Source of the DNA: Serendipita indica DSM 11827
Lineage: Eukaryota > Basidiomycota > Agaricomycetes > Sebacinales > Serendipitaceae
Length of the DNA: 64,000 nucleotides
Assembly: GCA_910890315.1 (NCBI GenBank)
Contig: CAJVGD010000017.1
Location: 310,001 to 374,000, forward strand
Direction: 5' to 3'
Shown: piece after piece, positions 45,073 to 57,238 of the stretch
How the letters are laid out: every line of letters begins with the position of its first letter
How positions within the stretch are numbered: the stretch's first letter is position 1
Notes under the pieces: model-generated
The model's database searches: none
Seen by the model: the letters and a program-made list of their open reading frames with translations, nothing else
What the model was told of the DNA's origin: nothing
Program-made: the position numbers and the translations under genes

Positions 45073-46737
45073 TTACAATCCGACAGCAGGTGGCGTATAT
45101 TGAGGGAGCGGTTCGGCTGGTATCGGTTTCGGGATGCAAGGAGATGATCTGGCCAGGTATCTACCATCTGAGGGAGTAGATCTCACGCGGATGGTGTAGT
45201 AATCGCCCGTCTGAGATGTTACTGGATGAGGTGCGTGGTTAGTCCGGTTGGTTGTCCGCTTTTGTGGGTGGTAAGAGGTTGGTGGTCGCCTAGCCGGCTC
45301 TGCTACAGCGATAGAACACGAGCCGTTGGATGGGATGCCTGCCTGAGACTCCTCGCGGGGTCCCGTCCTTCCAGTATGCACTAGAGCGACTACAGCCGTC
45401 ACAGAGGTATCCGAAGGGGACGTTTCTCCCGGTATCTCTAGAGGCTGCTGAGACCGGTCGTCAGTATTGGGCAACTATGAATGGACTGAACGTACGTTCT
45501 CTATTGTAGACAACGTGGGTACTGGTTTTCTGCGAACTCGATGCACCTTGTTCACGTCTTTTGCGTATGGATTGCTGTCCGCGAGTATGATAGGAACGTC
45601 ACTCGTCAGACCTGTGGGCCCTACGCTGGATGACATTGCGGACGTTTCCCGGTTCGAGGTAGTTCCAGAGGTGCTCGCTGCCATCTCTATGTGAGACGTG
45701 GAGCCTATCGGAAGAGGTGGGCGCTTGGCCACTATGGGATAATCAGGATGATGTCTATCAATTGCAACCTATGACACACCTTTCAAGCATGGCTTTGGCT
45801 TGCGTAAACGACTGGTGAGTCCTGTTGGGTCCGATGTGGAATGTTCATGCTTGCGTCCTCGTCCCTCAACCCGGATCGTTGTCTTGGAGGACCCAGCAAC
45901 ACAAGAGGCCAAGTGCAGAGGGACAACTGGCAGTGGCTTGTCCTTTTCGTCCGATTCATCCGTGCGTAAATGAGGTTGAGATGCAGCGCGACGAGCAAGA
46001 GGTCGATTGCGAGTTGCATCCGACCCCTCACCCCTCTTTTGCATTCCAAACTCCGTCGGTGGTCTGGAATGATGCGTATCATGGGATGGAATCGGCCATG
46101 TGATAGAGATACCAGTCACATTCTGTTGATCGGGCGTCTGTTGATGACGGTACTGGCGACTTCTCCTCAGGGTGTCCTTCCTGGACAACCACGCACGGAC
46201 TCGTATTCGCGCATCATGGAGATAATTATGACGACGAATACGAAAGTCTTCAACAGTCCCCGTACTGAAGTGCTCGCCAGGGTACTGCATGGAGGGAATC
46301 ACGACGAACGAGCTGCTGGATCGCAGTAATGGACGCGAGTCCATCTCGTTTGAATGAGAGGGTCCGTTTCTCGCACTACTGTGGACGATAGGCGATACGC
46401 TAGACGCGCTTACTGCCGAGCTTGAAGTGAGGTTTGTGACGAGTTCAGCGAGTGAGGCCACCAGATGAACCAGGTTACCCAGAGATTCTACCTCATCATG
46501 TGTCTCTACGTCGTTCTGATCCAAGAGAGGCACGGGGATCGCAGGCATGGGCGCGACAAGTCCTCGCTTTTGAGCACGGCGACTGGCGTCACAAAGTGGG
46601 ATGAAGATATCTCGGGTCGATTCGTCGGTGCTAGAGAGCTGTCCGATAGCGCGAAAGAGGTTCATAAACGCCGCATTGATGGCGGCTAGGTTGCGGTGGT
46701 GGACGTAGTACGGGTGGATGAGAGCGCGAATATCCAT
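45073..46737 (-). CDS. Hypothetical protein, helical N-terminus and disordered tail
   Basis: The large first exon (45769-46737) starts MDIRALIHPYYVHHRNLAAI and has a helical segment FRAIGQLSSTDESTRDIFIP with VESLGNLVHLVASLAELVTN. A long Ser/Arg/Pro-rich disordered region follows. Two more exons (about 45475-45730 and 45073-45474) add RKPVPTLSTIENVRSVHS and a proline-rich end IPKPIPAEPLPQYTPPAVGL. I do not recognise a domain. A TATA box stands 66 bp upstream. The gene is the last of five on the minus strand in this stretch and is upstream of IWR1. Confidence 0.6.
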
Positions 46738-46802
46738 CTGTTCCAGAGCAAGGTTGAGAGGAGAAGGGCTGGAGGCGCTAGGGCATGATTGCCTGGCCGC
46801 TT

Positions 46803-46810
46803 TTTATATA
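46803..46810 (-). promoter_or_regulatory. TATA box of the hypothetical gene at 45073-46737
   Basis: TATATAAA on the minus strand lies 66 bp upstream of the ATG at 46737. Confidence 0.4.
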
Positions 46811-47429
46811 GTCAATGGGCGGACGTAAACGGTATAGTGAGGCGCGACTGACGCATTTCAGACGGCATTCTATTGAGAAAATATGTCTGTAAGGAATAAT
46901 TAGTCTTGGTGGCTGACACTTGGTCCGGAAATGTACCTCGAGGCGCGTCGTGTGTGCCTCTACAATTGATGACCGGTACGCGCTCCGTCCAAGACAGGCA
47001 GTCCGGTACATTCATACCGTCAAAGCACGTCCCTGAGGCTAGCAAACCCTGAGCACTGGGCCCAAAGGTGCTTGCAGCTTGCTGATGGAGAAACCGGCAA
47101 CATTCGACGAGTACTTCTACTCGTATTCTGAGAGAGCAGGATATGCTTGTATCCATTACGAATTGATAATCGTGATTTTCAAAGGAACCACGTCGCTGCT
47201 CGTCATCGCAAGGTTCAAGTTTCGAAGGGTCAGAAGCATCACAACAACAATTCGAGTCAATGATGAGTTAATCTTCTATAAGATTACAATGATGACGTTT
47301 TCAGCAACCCTCAAACTCATCACTCCATGTCGTCTAAGACATTTCTTTTATGAGCTATTTGCTAGCTGTCATTGAGAGCGAAGTAGGCAGTTCGCTCACC
47401 TTTTTCTAAAGAGCTCGACGCGGCAGTCG
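46811..47429. other. Region without a supported gene
   Basis: A minus-strand frame of 114 codons (46812-47156) contains FGPSAQGLLASGTCFDGMNV and similar protein-like text, but I cannot assign a family. It may be a further gene relic. The remainder shows nothing. Confidence 0.35.
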
Positions 47430-48560
47430 AACGCCGTCGGAATATCTTGGTATACTCGATATCATCCACCTTTGGGGCTGACACCCTTTCAACGGCTTGA
47501 TATCAAGGAGGGCTATGGCGGTGATACCAGGATGAAAACGACATGAGCATCAAACCACATCCCAGAGCATATTATTGGACCAAATCCAAGTACGGTGAGT
47601 GGATGGGCCAACTTGTGTGCGTCTGGACTGGGGAACCGCCTTGTCTGAACAACATTAGGGTCGTCCCATATCTTGGTGAATACCAAGATGCTGCCCACGA
47701 GCTAATCAGCTTCACTTCTTGTGCAGCTTTACCACACCTTCGGTTGATGACAGAGCCTTTAGGAATAAAATATTCATGCAGATGGCTCATGGGCTCCGGA
47801 CCCTTTACCAGAGGTAGGTGCTCTTGCTCAACGATAGAGTCATGTGCCATGGAGCGAACAAAGTGGGGGAAAAGTCCACAGCCCAGGTGTCCCTCGAGAT
47901 TTCGGTTGGTCACTCTGGACCGTGGGTCTTGATAATCGTCTGCCCATACGACAGCTCAAGTAACGATGAGCTAATAGTACCACAAGAGCGCTTAGCAAGC
48001 CACCAAATTGGATGGGAGTGAGAGCGCATTCGTTGACGATCTTGTCTGGGCTCCCCTGTAAGATCGATAGCCAAAGTAGCAATTTACACTTATTATGCAA
48101 TCCTTGAGCAGAATGTTTAGCGGACCGACGCAAGAGCTTGCATAGAGGGTATGACGTCTGTTTGTTCGTGAACCCAGCCATTCTGAATAGAAATCATATA
48201 TCACGAGCAAGTTGACACGGACGCACCGCTGTTTGATCATATAACCCATCCTGCGATCCGAGTTGACGCCGGCACGCTTCGAGAGCAACTCGTGGGCGAC
48301 GTTGAGATTGATGATGTAAGAGTCTATGCCTGGGAGATGAACGTAGGCACTTGTCCCGCCACTATTTGACGACCAGCCCATTGAGAAGTTGTGTCCATTG
48401 CCAATTAACGGAGAGTCGTCTGCGAAAGCTGCTCATGTGGTTTCTTCATATCTGGAATGGTGAGAAAATTGGAATAGGAAATATTCTTATCTCTGGTATA
48501 CCCCAGCACATCCATCTTGTATTGCCTCCTGAGGTTGGATGCGCGCGAGGTTTGGTAATG
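47430..48560 (-). pseudogene. Cytochrome P450 remnant
   Basis: Pieces of a fungal microsomal P450 occur in order but in different frames with stops between them. The N-terminal half has YVHLPGIDSYIINL, VAHELLSKRAG and SDRRMGYMIKQ. The part before the haem loop has EYFIPKGSVI and KIWDDPNVVQTRRF (compare the PERF region). The haem loop reads LGFGPIICSGMWF, where the conserved arginine of FGxGRxxCxG is proline, and is followed by DIKPLKG. The centre with the I-helix is not found. The locus is clearly decayed. Confidence 0.65.
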
Positions 48561-49081
48561 TGGATGTGCAAGATTCTCAAACAAGAGGGAAGCGAACGAA
48601 CATAACACGGACGCCGAGTTTGGCCCAGAGCTACGGTCGCCAGAGCAGCACGGCAGCGTCGGGCGGCGCATATGAGGAGTAATAATGGGATTTATTAGCT
48701 GTAGAATGAATTGGATTGCAGTGACTTGGAGATAATGGAAGCGGCGCGGGAGTTTTAGGTTGACATGGATGACATGGACAGGGGACAGAGATTGCTATCT
48801 CTCCGTTGCTCAGAGTTCCAATGTCTAAATCTGCTCCAGCGCCGAGCTCTTGTTGTTGTTTAGAATATTGGGAATATTCGCGGCAATGGTCGAAGTCAAG
48901 AAGAAGTCAAGTGCTCGCTGACGGGTCCTTAGTCGGATCGGTTGAGTACGGCAGAGACAGACGACGTCATGGAGAGGACATTAGTCCGAGTTGCATGTCG
49001 TCGATTGTTTGGTCGATACAACTTGTTCCCAACCATTACTTTTGCTCTCCGATAAGCAGTAACTCTACCCTCTGCTCTCCC
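48561..49081. other. Intergenic, promoter of the gene at 49082
   Basis: No gene is supported beyond possible eroded 5' sequence of the P450 relic at its left edge. An open frame enters from 48806 but has no domain before the ATG at 49082. Confidence 0.4.
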
Positions 49082-51074
49082 ATGGGTTTCTTCTCGTTTG
49101 GAAAGAAGAAAAAGGGCGACACTCCTGCCCCGTCGGCCCCAGCGACGACGAGAATTAGCAAGGATAAGAAACCTGCAATGCTCGTCAACAGCGCGAGCGC
49201 AGCGTCGACGTTATCCAACGCGTCCTCGGGCTCATCGTCGTATTCCCCCCCTCGAACCTCGCAGCAGCAACAGCAGCAACAAGCCCCCGTCGCTCGCAGG
49301 ACAAATACATCTCCAGTAGCTCGCAACAGCGGCCATTATCGACATTCATCTGCTCTCGCTCCTCCACCTCCCATCCCAGCACTCTCAGGCCATGCTCGAC
49401 TCTCTGGATCGTCGTCAACGTCCAATCTTCGTCACAATCCCGTCAATCTGTCCTCTTCAAACACCAGTCTTGCCCTCCCAAACGCTCCCTACGCTAGTGG
49501 GAATCTCGCGAAAAAGGGCAGTTCAGCCACATTGAACTCGGTACACTCTGCCGGCGGCACACCCCTTAAACGTGGACCTCACGACCCACCTGCCCGAGCA
49601 GTCGGTCTCGGAAGTGCGAGTAGTAGCTCTGGTAGTCTCAATAATCCCTTTAACAAGCAGCGCGCCGCCAGTTACGGGTATGGCGTTCGGAATATCTGGA
49701 CGACGGGAACAGGTCCCAGGAGCATCGATGGTCACCAGTACAGTGGTATGCATCCCGCTGTCTTCGCTGGCAAGCATGCTTCGACCGGAAGTCCTGGGAT
49801 GCTCGCAAATGGATCGTCATACATCAACGGTGCGTCTCTTCGATCGACTGATTCCCCGTACCTGAATCCACTCTCCCCAAAATGATTACTGACGGTCTTC
49901 CCATGTTTCAATCCGACTGCCTTCGACATTGAATCCGGTGGCTTGTGTTAACTCTCGATTTCACACACCCTTTTTCATCTCGCTTCTTATCCGCGTCGAC
50001 ACTACGCATCCTTTAGCTCACAATGCCCAGTACGTTCTGGCCACCGACGACGAGTTCAAGGCATATACACGCCAATATGACATGACGATTGCCAAAGCTC
50101 ACACGCTCGCTCGCGAATATCATCATCTTCCCCCCGCGAAGCGAGACCAAGCCGGCTTCGAAAGGATCGGCCACGCGTTTGCGGCAGCCGCCATCATTTC
50201 CAGAGAACATTGGAGCATGCGCTGCGCTCTGGAAAAGGAGCGGCTCGAAGCCCTCTTGAGTCGGCGAAAGAAGGGGGACGTAGTCGATGACGCCGACTGG
50301 GAGGAGCCCTCTCACCATCGCGTCGCGGGGCTGCGCGCGTGTGAAGGGTGGCAATATGCGAGTATGTTAGCGGATGCTTGGGGTGTTAAAGAGGAAATGT
50401 CCACGCCACTCGAAGAGATGCCCGTTCTCAAGCCGAAGTACGCCACATTTGATGGGTACGGACAGAACACAGATTCGTGGTATAGTGATTCCGGTGCGGG
50501 CTACATGCATCCGGGATACTCTCCAGCTGCATATACTGCCTATATCACCCAACAACAGCAACAGCCCCCCGTAGCCCGAGGCAGATACGACTCGACGGCT
50601 AGCCGGGCTAGTCGTGTCAGTCGTGCGCCTTCCTTCTCCGAGAGTGTTCAAATGGCTCTCAACGAGAATCGTGAACGCGCCATTTCCCTCTCGAGCAGCC
50701 ATACGCACAGTGTCTCGCATATGCCCAGCGGGTACAACTCCCATCCATATCCTTCGACATCGCAGAACCCACCTTCAAACCACGGCCACGGCTCCAACCA
50801 TGGCCATGGAAGCTACGTACCTAGCCGTCTCAATCATTCCACGCATAGAATTGCAATGTCAGCCGACGAGCATGGTATGAAGCCCTATGCCGAACCCTCG
50901 CACGAGTACATTACCCCATCCGTTCGTGAACAGCTCAGCCGTTCGCGCGCGAATAGCGAGGTGGTGGAAAAGGTCGAGGAGCGACAGCCCATTGTTCTCA
51001 AGCGCGGTATCAAATTCCGTAATGGCTCTCTTAGTGGACGCTCCGTAGAGGGCGTCGCCGTCGCTGCTGCTTAA
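49082..51074 (+). CDS. Hypothetical low-complexity protein
   Basis: The first exon starts MGFFSFGKKKKGDTPAPSAP and is rich in Ser, Ala, Pro and Asn, with a run of seven glutamines. It would end at the stop at 49883 or be spliced before it. The second large frame reads AHNAQYVLATDDEFKAYTRQ after an acceptor near 50019, then a helical part (AREYHHLPPAKRDQAGFERI, CALEKERLEALLSRRKKGD, VAGLRACEGWQYASMLADAW). A disordered Ser/His-rich region and IVLKRGIKFRNG close to the end follow. I join the two as one gene because the second lacks a convincing start. That join is an inference. MGxx at the N-terminus could be a myristoylation site, but the family is unknown. Confidence 0.55.
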
Positions 51075-51698
51075 AGCAGATTTGCCCGACGGACAAGTAT
51101 GCATCCGACGGCCAACTAGAATGGCGATCGGCCTGCGAATAACTCTTCGATATCGACTTTTCGAGGCGGCATAGAAACATGTACAACCCCGCCTGGCGAC
51201 TCGAATTCACCCACACTCGACCTTGTATGGACACGACTTTGAACTCTTCTTTTCGACGCTGCATAGATCGACGGACAACGCTACGCGAAGAACACGGACG
51301 CCCATCTCGACTCGCTGCTCTCCCTATCAGTCGGAAGCTCCAACATCCATTTCCATTAGCAACGCCTTGCTCCGGACCCGGTGACGCTATTTACTCTTTT
51401 GTTGGTCACCTTGTTGAATACCCCAACACTCGTCGTTTGCCTCGCATAGACAAGTAGCCTCTCTTTATCCCAATTATCATCATCAACCCTCTAGACGCTC
51501 TTACACATTGAGTAATGGACACTCTCACCGCCATTAATTACCAATTGCATACAAGTAGCTTTGCATTTCCGTTGTCGTATCAATTCTATACCATGACCTT
51601 CCCCCATGCTAAATCCAACACGTTCAACGCAACTAAATATGCCCTCTAGGTAAGTGAAGCCCAATCCCATCTGGAGAGTATAGTTTGTGTCTCCCAAG
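51075..51698. other. Intergenic between convergent genes
   Basis: This 0.6 kb stretch holds the 3' ends of the two convergent genes. No coding or repeat feature was seen. Confidence 0.5.
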
Positions 51699-53748
51699 CT
51701 ATGGTAACCATGTCAGCGAATGTGCTTGTGGGCAGGAATCTAGCGTACCGGAAGAGTTCTTTACGAGTGCCCACAGCGAGCGCTCTGTGAGTACCATATT
51801 CTGAGCTCCTGCGCCAGATAGACTTCCAACGATACTCCCCCACCCCCAGCCATCGTTAGCTGAGACGGGGATGCGAACGACGGGTGCGCCAGCGTTGATC
51901 ACATTGTCGCCAGTATTCACACCATCATCATACTGCATTTCGTGTATGTTGATGATGAGAAGATACTTGGGCTATGCGAGATTTGGATGAGCGGGAGCAA
52001 ACACAAACTCGAGGAAAGAGACATACGATGGCGCACACGATCCTTCTACCGTCGCATACCATTCCACCGCAATCCTTTGCACCAAGATCCAGCACCCAAC
52101 ACGCCCTTGGATCTTCCAGCCTCCATCCACCCAACTCTGGAACGAGCAAACGGCGGTAATCTGGAAAGACAACAATGAATCCGTGTCTCAGCGCGAGCAC
52201 AAACAGTCCATCTTCGTGCACACTCGTCGCGCAAATATCCCACCTCCACGGACGATCCTTTCGAAAGGGTGCTACACCCCTCTCGACGGGCACGACTTCG
52301 TTTCCCAAGTTTGTCAACGTTCCGTCTGTGTTATGCGTCGGTCGCCAGAGTTGACCGACTTCGACCGCCCCAAACCCTGCACCGACCGGAAACGTACCAC
52401 CGTGCCCGCCTACGTGCGGCTGCGCGGGGATCTGTATGCGTCGCAAGTTATTGGTAAGTGACGATGGGACGACGACGGGCGGGACGGCGAAGGTGTTGGG
52501 GCTGATACTCCGCGCCCAGCGGCCGGGTGCGACTTTACGGAGTGGTGCAGAGGAGAGGGTGTAGAGGGCTTTACCAGTGGCACGGTCGAGGATACGAAGT
52601 GAATGGTCTGTGCCGTGAAAGATGTGTTCTTCGTTGAAGTCGATTGAGAGGGTGTAGGTTGTGGTCCGCCAGGTCGCAGACTCTGCTGAGAGACCATCGG
52701 TATCTGGACTCTCGGGGGATGGAGTGTGGTTTATATCAAAGGTACTTGCTGGGTGCAGCGCGCGTCTCGAAAGCAACTGTATTGGTTCCTTCCCCTCGTC
52801 GGTCTCGAAAGGGGATATGCCAGCCGGAAGAAGTGTCGCAAGGTCGAATACATGCAAAATATTATGCTCTGTGACGAGCATCAGAATTCCGTCCTTCATT
52901 TGCATGACGTCGCATCGAGCTTCAAGGTTGATCTTGCCGATGCACCTGAGCTCGAGAGGGTCGAATCCTCTCTGGTTCTCACTCGTTACATCCGATGAGT
53001 CATCATCCTGGCTCATAGAGTTCAAGAATGCAATCGGTTCGTTACCGACCGCATTCTTGATGAGCTTGTTCGTATCGCGCCACCACATTTCATAAGTTTT
53101 GGACTGGGCTTTGAAGAGGAAAAAGTTGCCTGAACAAAGTTCCAGGGACGAGTTGGTAGATGTGAATATTGCGCCCGTTCGAACCTCGCCGTACTCCTTG
53201 ATGCTTGAATGACGATCCCACGTATAGAACCCGGTATCTAGAGATCATTAGAGAAACTCAGGTCGCTTGTAAATGAACGTACTGTCCGACTCGCTTGGCA
53301 TCAGGAACTGCGAGTTATGGACGCAAAGTCTTGTAAAGGCGTCATCAAAGACGGGTCTGACTGACGTTTGGTTTGGTATGATAGCTTTTGTCCAAGAGGT
53401 GTCGATTCTCCATCTCATTCGACCTATTCTGTGCATCAGTATGAGCTTAAGCGTACAGACGGCTCACAAACAGTATTGTCGCCAATCAGATATTGGAGGA
53501 CCTTCGGACCCAGCTTCATTGAATAGGGTATCCTGATGTTTGACGATTTCATCTAGCCCGCAAGTCTCTTCTGTGCGCCGGACATACTGGTGCAACACGG
53601 CTGCTTGACGATAGATAGTCGAGCAATTGTCGACGACCATCTGGTTTGTGGCCTTACAGAGGAGCTGAAAGGAGTGAATGTCGTGAATCCTGAGAGATTT
53701 AAGAATGTGAATGTTGACTTCTGCAGGAAGGCTGAGAAATGCCGCCAT
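51699..53748 (-). CDS. F-box protein
   Basis: The N-terminal exon has MAAFLSLPAEVNIHILKSLR with IHDIHSFQLLCKATNQMV, a typical fungal F-box. Then come STIYRQAAVLHQYVRRTEET and ISDWRQYC. Further exons carry MWWRDTNKLIKNAVGNEP and a large C-terminal part with beta-propeller-like repeats (GILMLVTEHNILHVFDLATL, EHIFHGTDHSLRILDRATGK, GLFVLALRHGFIVVFPDYRR). It ends in VSANDGWGWGSIVGSLS and a short tail. It is probably an SCF substrate receptor; the substrate is unknown. The ATG at 53748 is chosen because no ATG lies further upstream in frame. About four introns. Confidence 0.75.
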
Positions 53749-53970
53749 GTCTCTGACTTTGAGACCAGGGGGATCGGGTTGCAGCCTGCTGTCGAGACGC
53801 CTAGTCACTTATGAAGTCTTTGCTAGAGGCGCGATATTTTGACAGACTGGGGCGTAGCATGGCCAGGTCCAAGTTGTTTCACCACACGGCGCAGCCGCAG
53901 TTCACCAGCATGCGATTTTAAATGCATGTATCATAGTTGCGGAACGCAGTTAAGACAAAAGATTGTGCTA

Positions 53971-54764
53971 CTAAGAGTTACTACGGGCAATAACTTTGTG
54001 TCGTCGAATGTCCTCGTCGCTATAGCTTGCGGAACGCTTTCGCTTATGTGAGCTGCGATTCAAGGACCTGTCGCGACTTCTGCTCCTCGAAATGGACGAT
54101 CCAGAGCGCGAGCGTGAAGATCTGGCTCGGCGGCGTCTAGATGTTGAATATGACCGAGACCGTGAAGAGCTCCTTGTACGAGATCTGCGGGAAGACCTTT
54201 TGCGAAGAGAAATAGAGCTTGAACGACTCCTTGAACCGGAGGATGAAGAGGAGTTCCGCGAACGGGAGCGCGAGGCACTACGACGCCTTTCCTTCCCTTT
54301 TGTTCGAATTCTTGAGCGAGAGGATGAGCTATCTGAATCTGAATCTGAGTCCGAGTTCGAAGAGGAAGATGAACTGTCAGAATCTGAGGACCTAAGCCCG
54401 TGAGTCAGAGTGAGTTTCCGCCAAAAGGTCGTAATACTCACGAAGAATCCTCCTTTGCCTTCAACCGGTTTGTCGAGCTAGTTTCCTCTTTTCTACGCAT
54501 CTCCTGTTCCTTGAGAATCTTGTCGGCGAGCCCTTTTTTGCTTAGAAATTCCGGCGGGATATCTGATCCGTCTCCTCGTGCACGGGAGGCGTACTTGTCG
54601 GGTTGTTCGAGCATCTGCGTTCTGCTTGGTCTAGAGATGTACGGTCTCGCGGCTGATTTGCAGTTGAAGGTGAAATGGCCTTTGCCTAGGCATTTCTGGC
54701 AAACTGTGTCTTTTGTTGCTCTCGGATTACTCGCAGACGGACGATGAGGCGCAAATCTCGACAT
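53971..54764 (-). CDS. ZCCHC10-like zinc-knuckle protein with SR-rich tail
   Basis: The protein starts MSRFAPHRPSASNPRATKDT and has one CCHC zinc knuckle, VCQKCLGKGHFTFNCK. Then come YISRPSRTQMLEQPD and PPEFLSKKGLADKILKEQEM with a charged helix. After one intron (about 54377-54437) the C-terminus is a long serine/aspartate stretch followed by Arg-Ser repeats and SYSDEDIRRHKVI. The order knuckle, PSRTxxL, SR tail is that of the ZCCHC10 family of nuclear, probably RNA-related proteins. An upstream extension in frame exists but has no ATG. Confidence 0.82.
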
Positions 54765-55199
54765 ATTTGTGGTATTTAGAGGCTTGCTTGGACTGTGACA
54801 AATGTCCGCGGGTCTGCGGTGGCTCCAAGTTGTGGTTGCATTCAACGGGTTCAATAGTTGGTGCTTGGCTCCGTCCACGACCTCTGTTAGCTTTGGCAAC
54901 TTCCTTGAAGCCACAAAATTACCTTCAAATTTCTAGGCGATGATGACTGCCAACTTTCGTCAGGCGGTCTAGACATTCCACTCCCAGTCTAGCGGTCCAC
55001 TTGAGCCTATCCTCTTTTGGACCCCTCCTCAACATCCTCCTCTGCCAGATCTATTATCGCACCTTGCAGAGACTTTCATCATTCGCAAAAAATTGATCGA
55101 AAGTGTCTGTCCAAAGCAACGGACAGACAGGAACACGATAGCACCTCATATCCTTTGGCTTTTCCCGGTTTTTACGGGCTCATTTGGCGTGTGCAATCG

Positions 55200-57238
55200 A
55201 TGGATGGGAATAGAGAGGTTTTGTTGCCCCATTATCAAGGCCCATTTGGACTGGAGGCGTATGTCAGTCCCAACGCGGCTACACAAGGGGACGCTTTCAC
55301 GTCGGCCTTAGACAAAGCCCGCTACGATCAAACGGCATACAACCTCGCGCCATCGCAAGTTGGTACCTCGACAGCCGGCACTAGCCATTATCGCGCTAAC
55401 CTTAGAATGGGCGCTCGCCAGTCAAGGTACGCTTTCCCGGCAGAATCGGACTATTTTCAAACAGGATTTGTCAGAGACCCAGATAAAGAGGATGGGTCAA
55501 CTGACATTACAGCTACAACAGACGCTTCCTTCTACTCTTACCATTCGTCAAGAGATCTCGCTACATTTGTCAGGGAAATGGACGGAAGGCAGGGTTGACA
55601 ATACTCAATCACGAACTCTATTTCTTACTATTTGTCAGAATGTTCAATAACCAAAATGACCTTTATATGCTTCCAAGTGGTAAGCTACTGTGGACTAAGA
55701 CGGCGCATATCTAATCATTTTCATAGACAATCAAGAGTTCGAACGACTGTGAGCATGCTTTCCCCCCGTCTACTTGTGACTGATGCCTACCGTAGCCAAA
55801 AGCAACATTACGCGTTTGTGCTGACTGCGGGAGGCTTGACGCCGTGTCAAGATCTAGTCGAAAGCATACTTCGCCCATCCGATAACGGCGAACCACGTTC
55901 TGTGCTCGATCTAGGTACATTATTCCCATTCACGTCCGCACCTCTAACGCCATCTAAGGCTGTGGCTCCGGTATCTGGTTCGTACAAAAATTGCAAATAG
56001 ATTCAAACTTATAGATATTTCTCCTCTTTAGGGCCATTGAGATGGCTAGAGAGTATCCAAATGCCTCGATTGTGGCGTTAGATCTAGCTCCCGCACCGAT
56101 TGATGCTGAAAACATTCCTCCAAACTGTCGCTTCGAAATTGACGACATCAACCTGGGCCTTTCACACTACCACGGCGACTCCAGATTCGATGTTATTCAC
56201 GCGCGATGCATTGGCAGCGGGGTGAGTTCAGCCCAGCTCTATACTATCTACCGCGTTAATCACATCCAGATTAATAACTACGCGAACATGATGCGAGACG
56301 TAGAGGCCTGTCTCAAGCCAGGTGGTCTCGTCATCTTCATTGACGGTGACATGCGGATGTACGAGGAAGATTGCGTGACACCAGTCCCTGTGGGTCAAGA
56401 AGACGAGAACGGCGTGGAGATTGGCAAAGGATCTTGGTTGCACAGAATTGCGCGAGGTTCATTTTGATCCAGCTTCCAGGAGAATAGAGAGCTGACGAGT
56501 GAATGCAGAGGTCAGATATGCCGCCATATACAAAGGAAGTGATGTACCAGGTTTGGAAGACTGTATCGACCTGGGTCTTTTCGGACACCCGCTTCTGGAA
56601 CCATCGTCAATCCGCGCCGCTACGATGTACACCCCCATTGGGTCGTGGCCAGAGTGTGAGTAAATCCTGAGGAGTATTTCTTTAGGTTTCTTACCTTCCT
56701 AATAGCGTCCAACGATTCTGAGCAACAAAACCTTCGTTATGCCGGCTCTTTGATGCGGCAGGACCTTATGGTGAGTATCTTGATTCACTGGCAATGGTTT
56801 GCTCACCGGTTGTTCCAGCAAGTCTCTCGTGCGTGGCATCCCATCCTCAAACTGTATGGTATCGACCAAGTGACCCTCAACCGTTGGTCAGAACGGGTCG
56901 ATAAAGGTGAAGCATAGACCTTTCTTGTTAATCTATGCTGATTTATCTGCTGAGAGCTACTCGAATGCAAGTTTAAGATGCTCATGCATTGGAGAGCTAC
57001 TTGGGGCCGGCGGAAACTTGACGATTTTGACACGCAGCCGACTGTTGCGCCATCCAGCCACGGAGTCAAAGAGCCTTCTACTTCATCCGGAGGGCCACCT
57101 CATGCCTACAATTTCTTCAGAACGTTTACGACTGCTCAGGAGGCTTCCGCGTTTCGCGAGCTCCGAACAGAAAAGGCAAAGCATCTACCTCTGCCACTGG
57201 TGGTCAAAATGTACGAAGAAGCTCAGAATGCGGTCTAA
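55200..57238 (+). CDS. SAM-dependent methyltransferase, copy 1 (LaeA/UMTA-like)
   Basis: A class I methyltransferase of the fungal LaeA-like kind; the substrate is unknown. Exons across about nine introns give MDGNREVLLPHYQGPFGLEA, RYDQTAYNLAPSQVG, DITATTDASFYSYHSSRDLA, MFNNQNDLYMLPS, QKQHYAFVLTAGGLTPCQDL and VESILRPSDNGEPRSVLDLG, continuing as GCGSGIW over an intron (SAM motif I). Then come NASIVALDLAPAPI (motif II acid), LSHYHGDSRFDVIHARCIGS, NNYANMMRDVEACLKPGGLV, EVRYAAIYKGSDVPGLEDCI and a last exon ending LPLPLVVKMYEEAQNAV. One intron (55589-55638) has a GC donor. It looks intact and is first of three tandem copies. Confidence 0.83.

Noticed and set aside
53971-54403. Plus-strand acidic frame opposite the SR repeats (54092-54403)
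   Set aside because: It is the antisense shadow of the Arg-Ser coding region of the zinc-knuckle protein.
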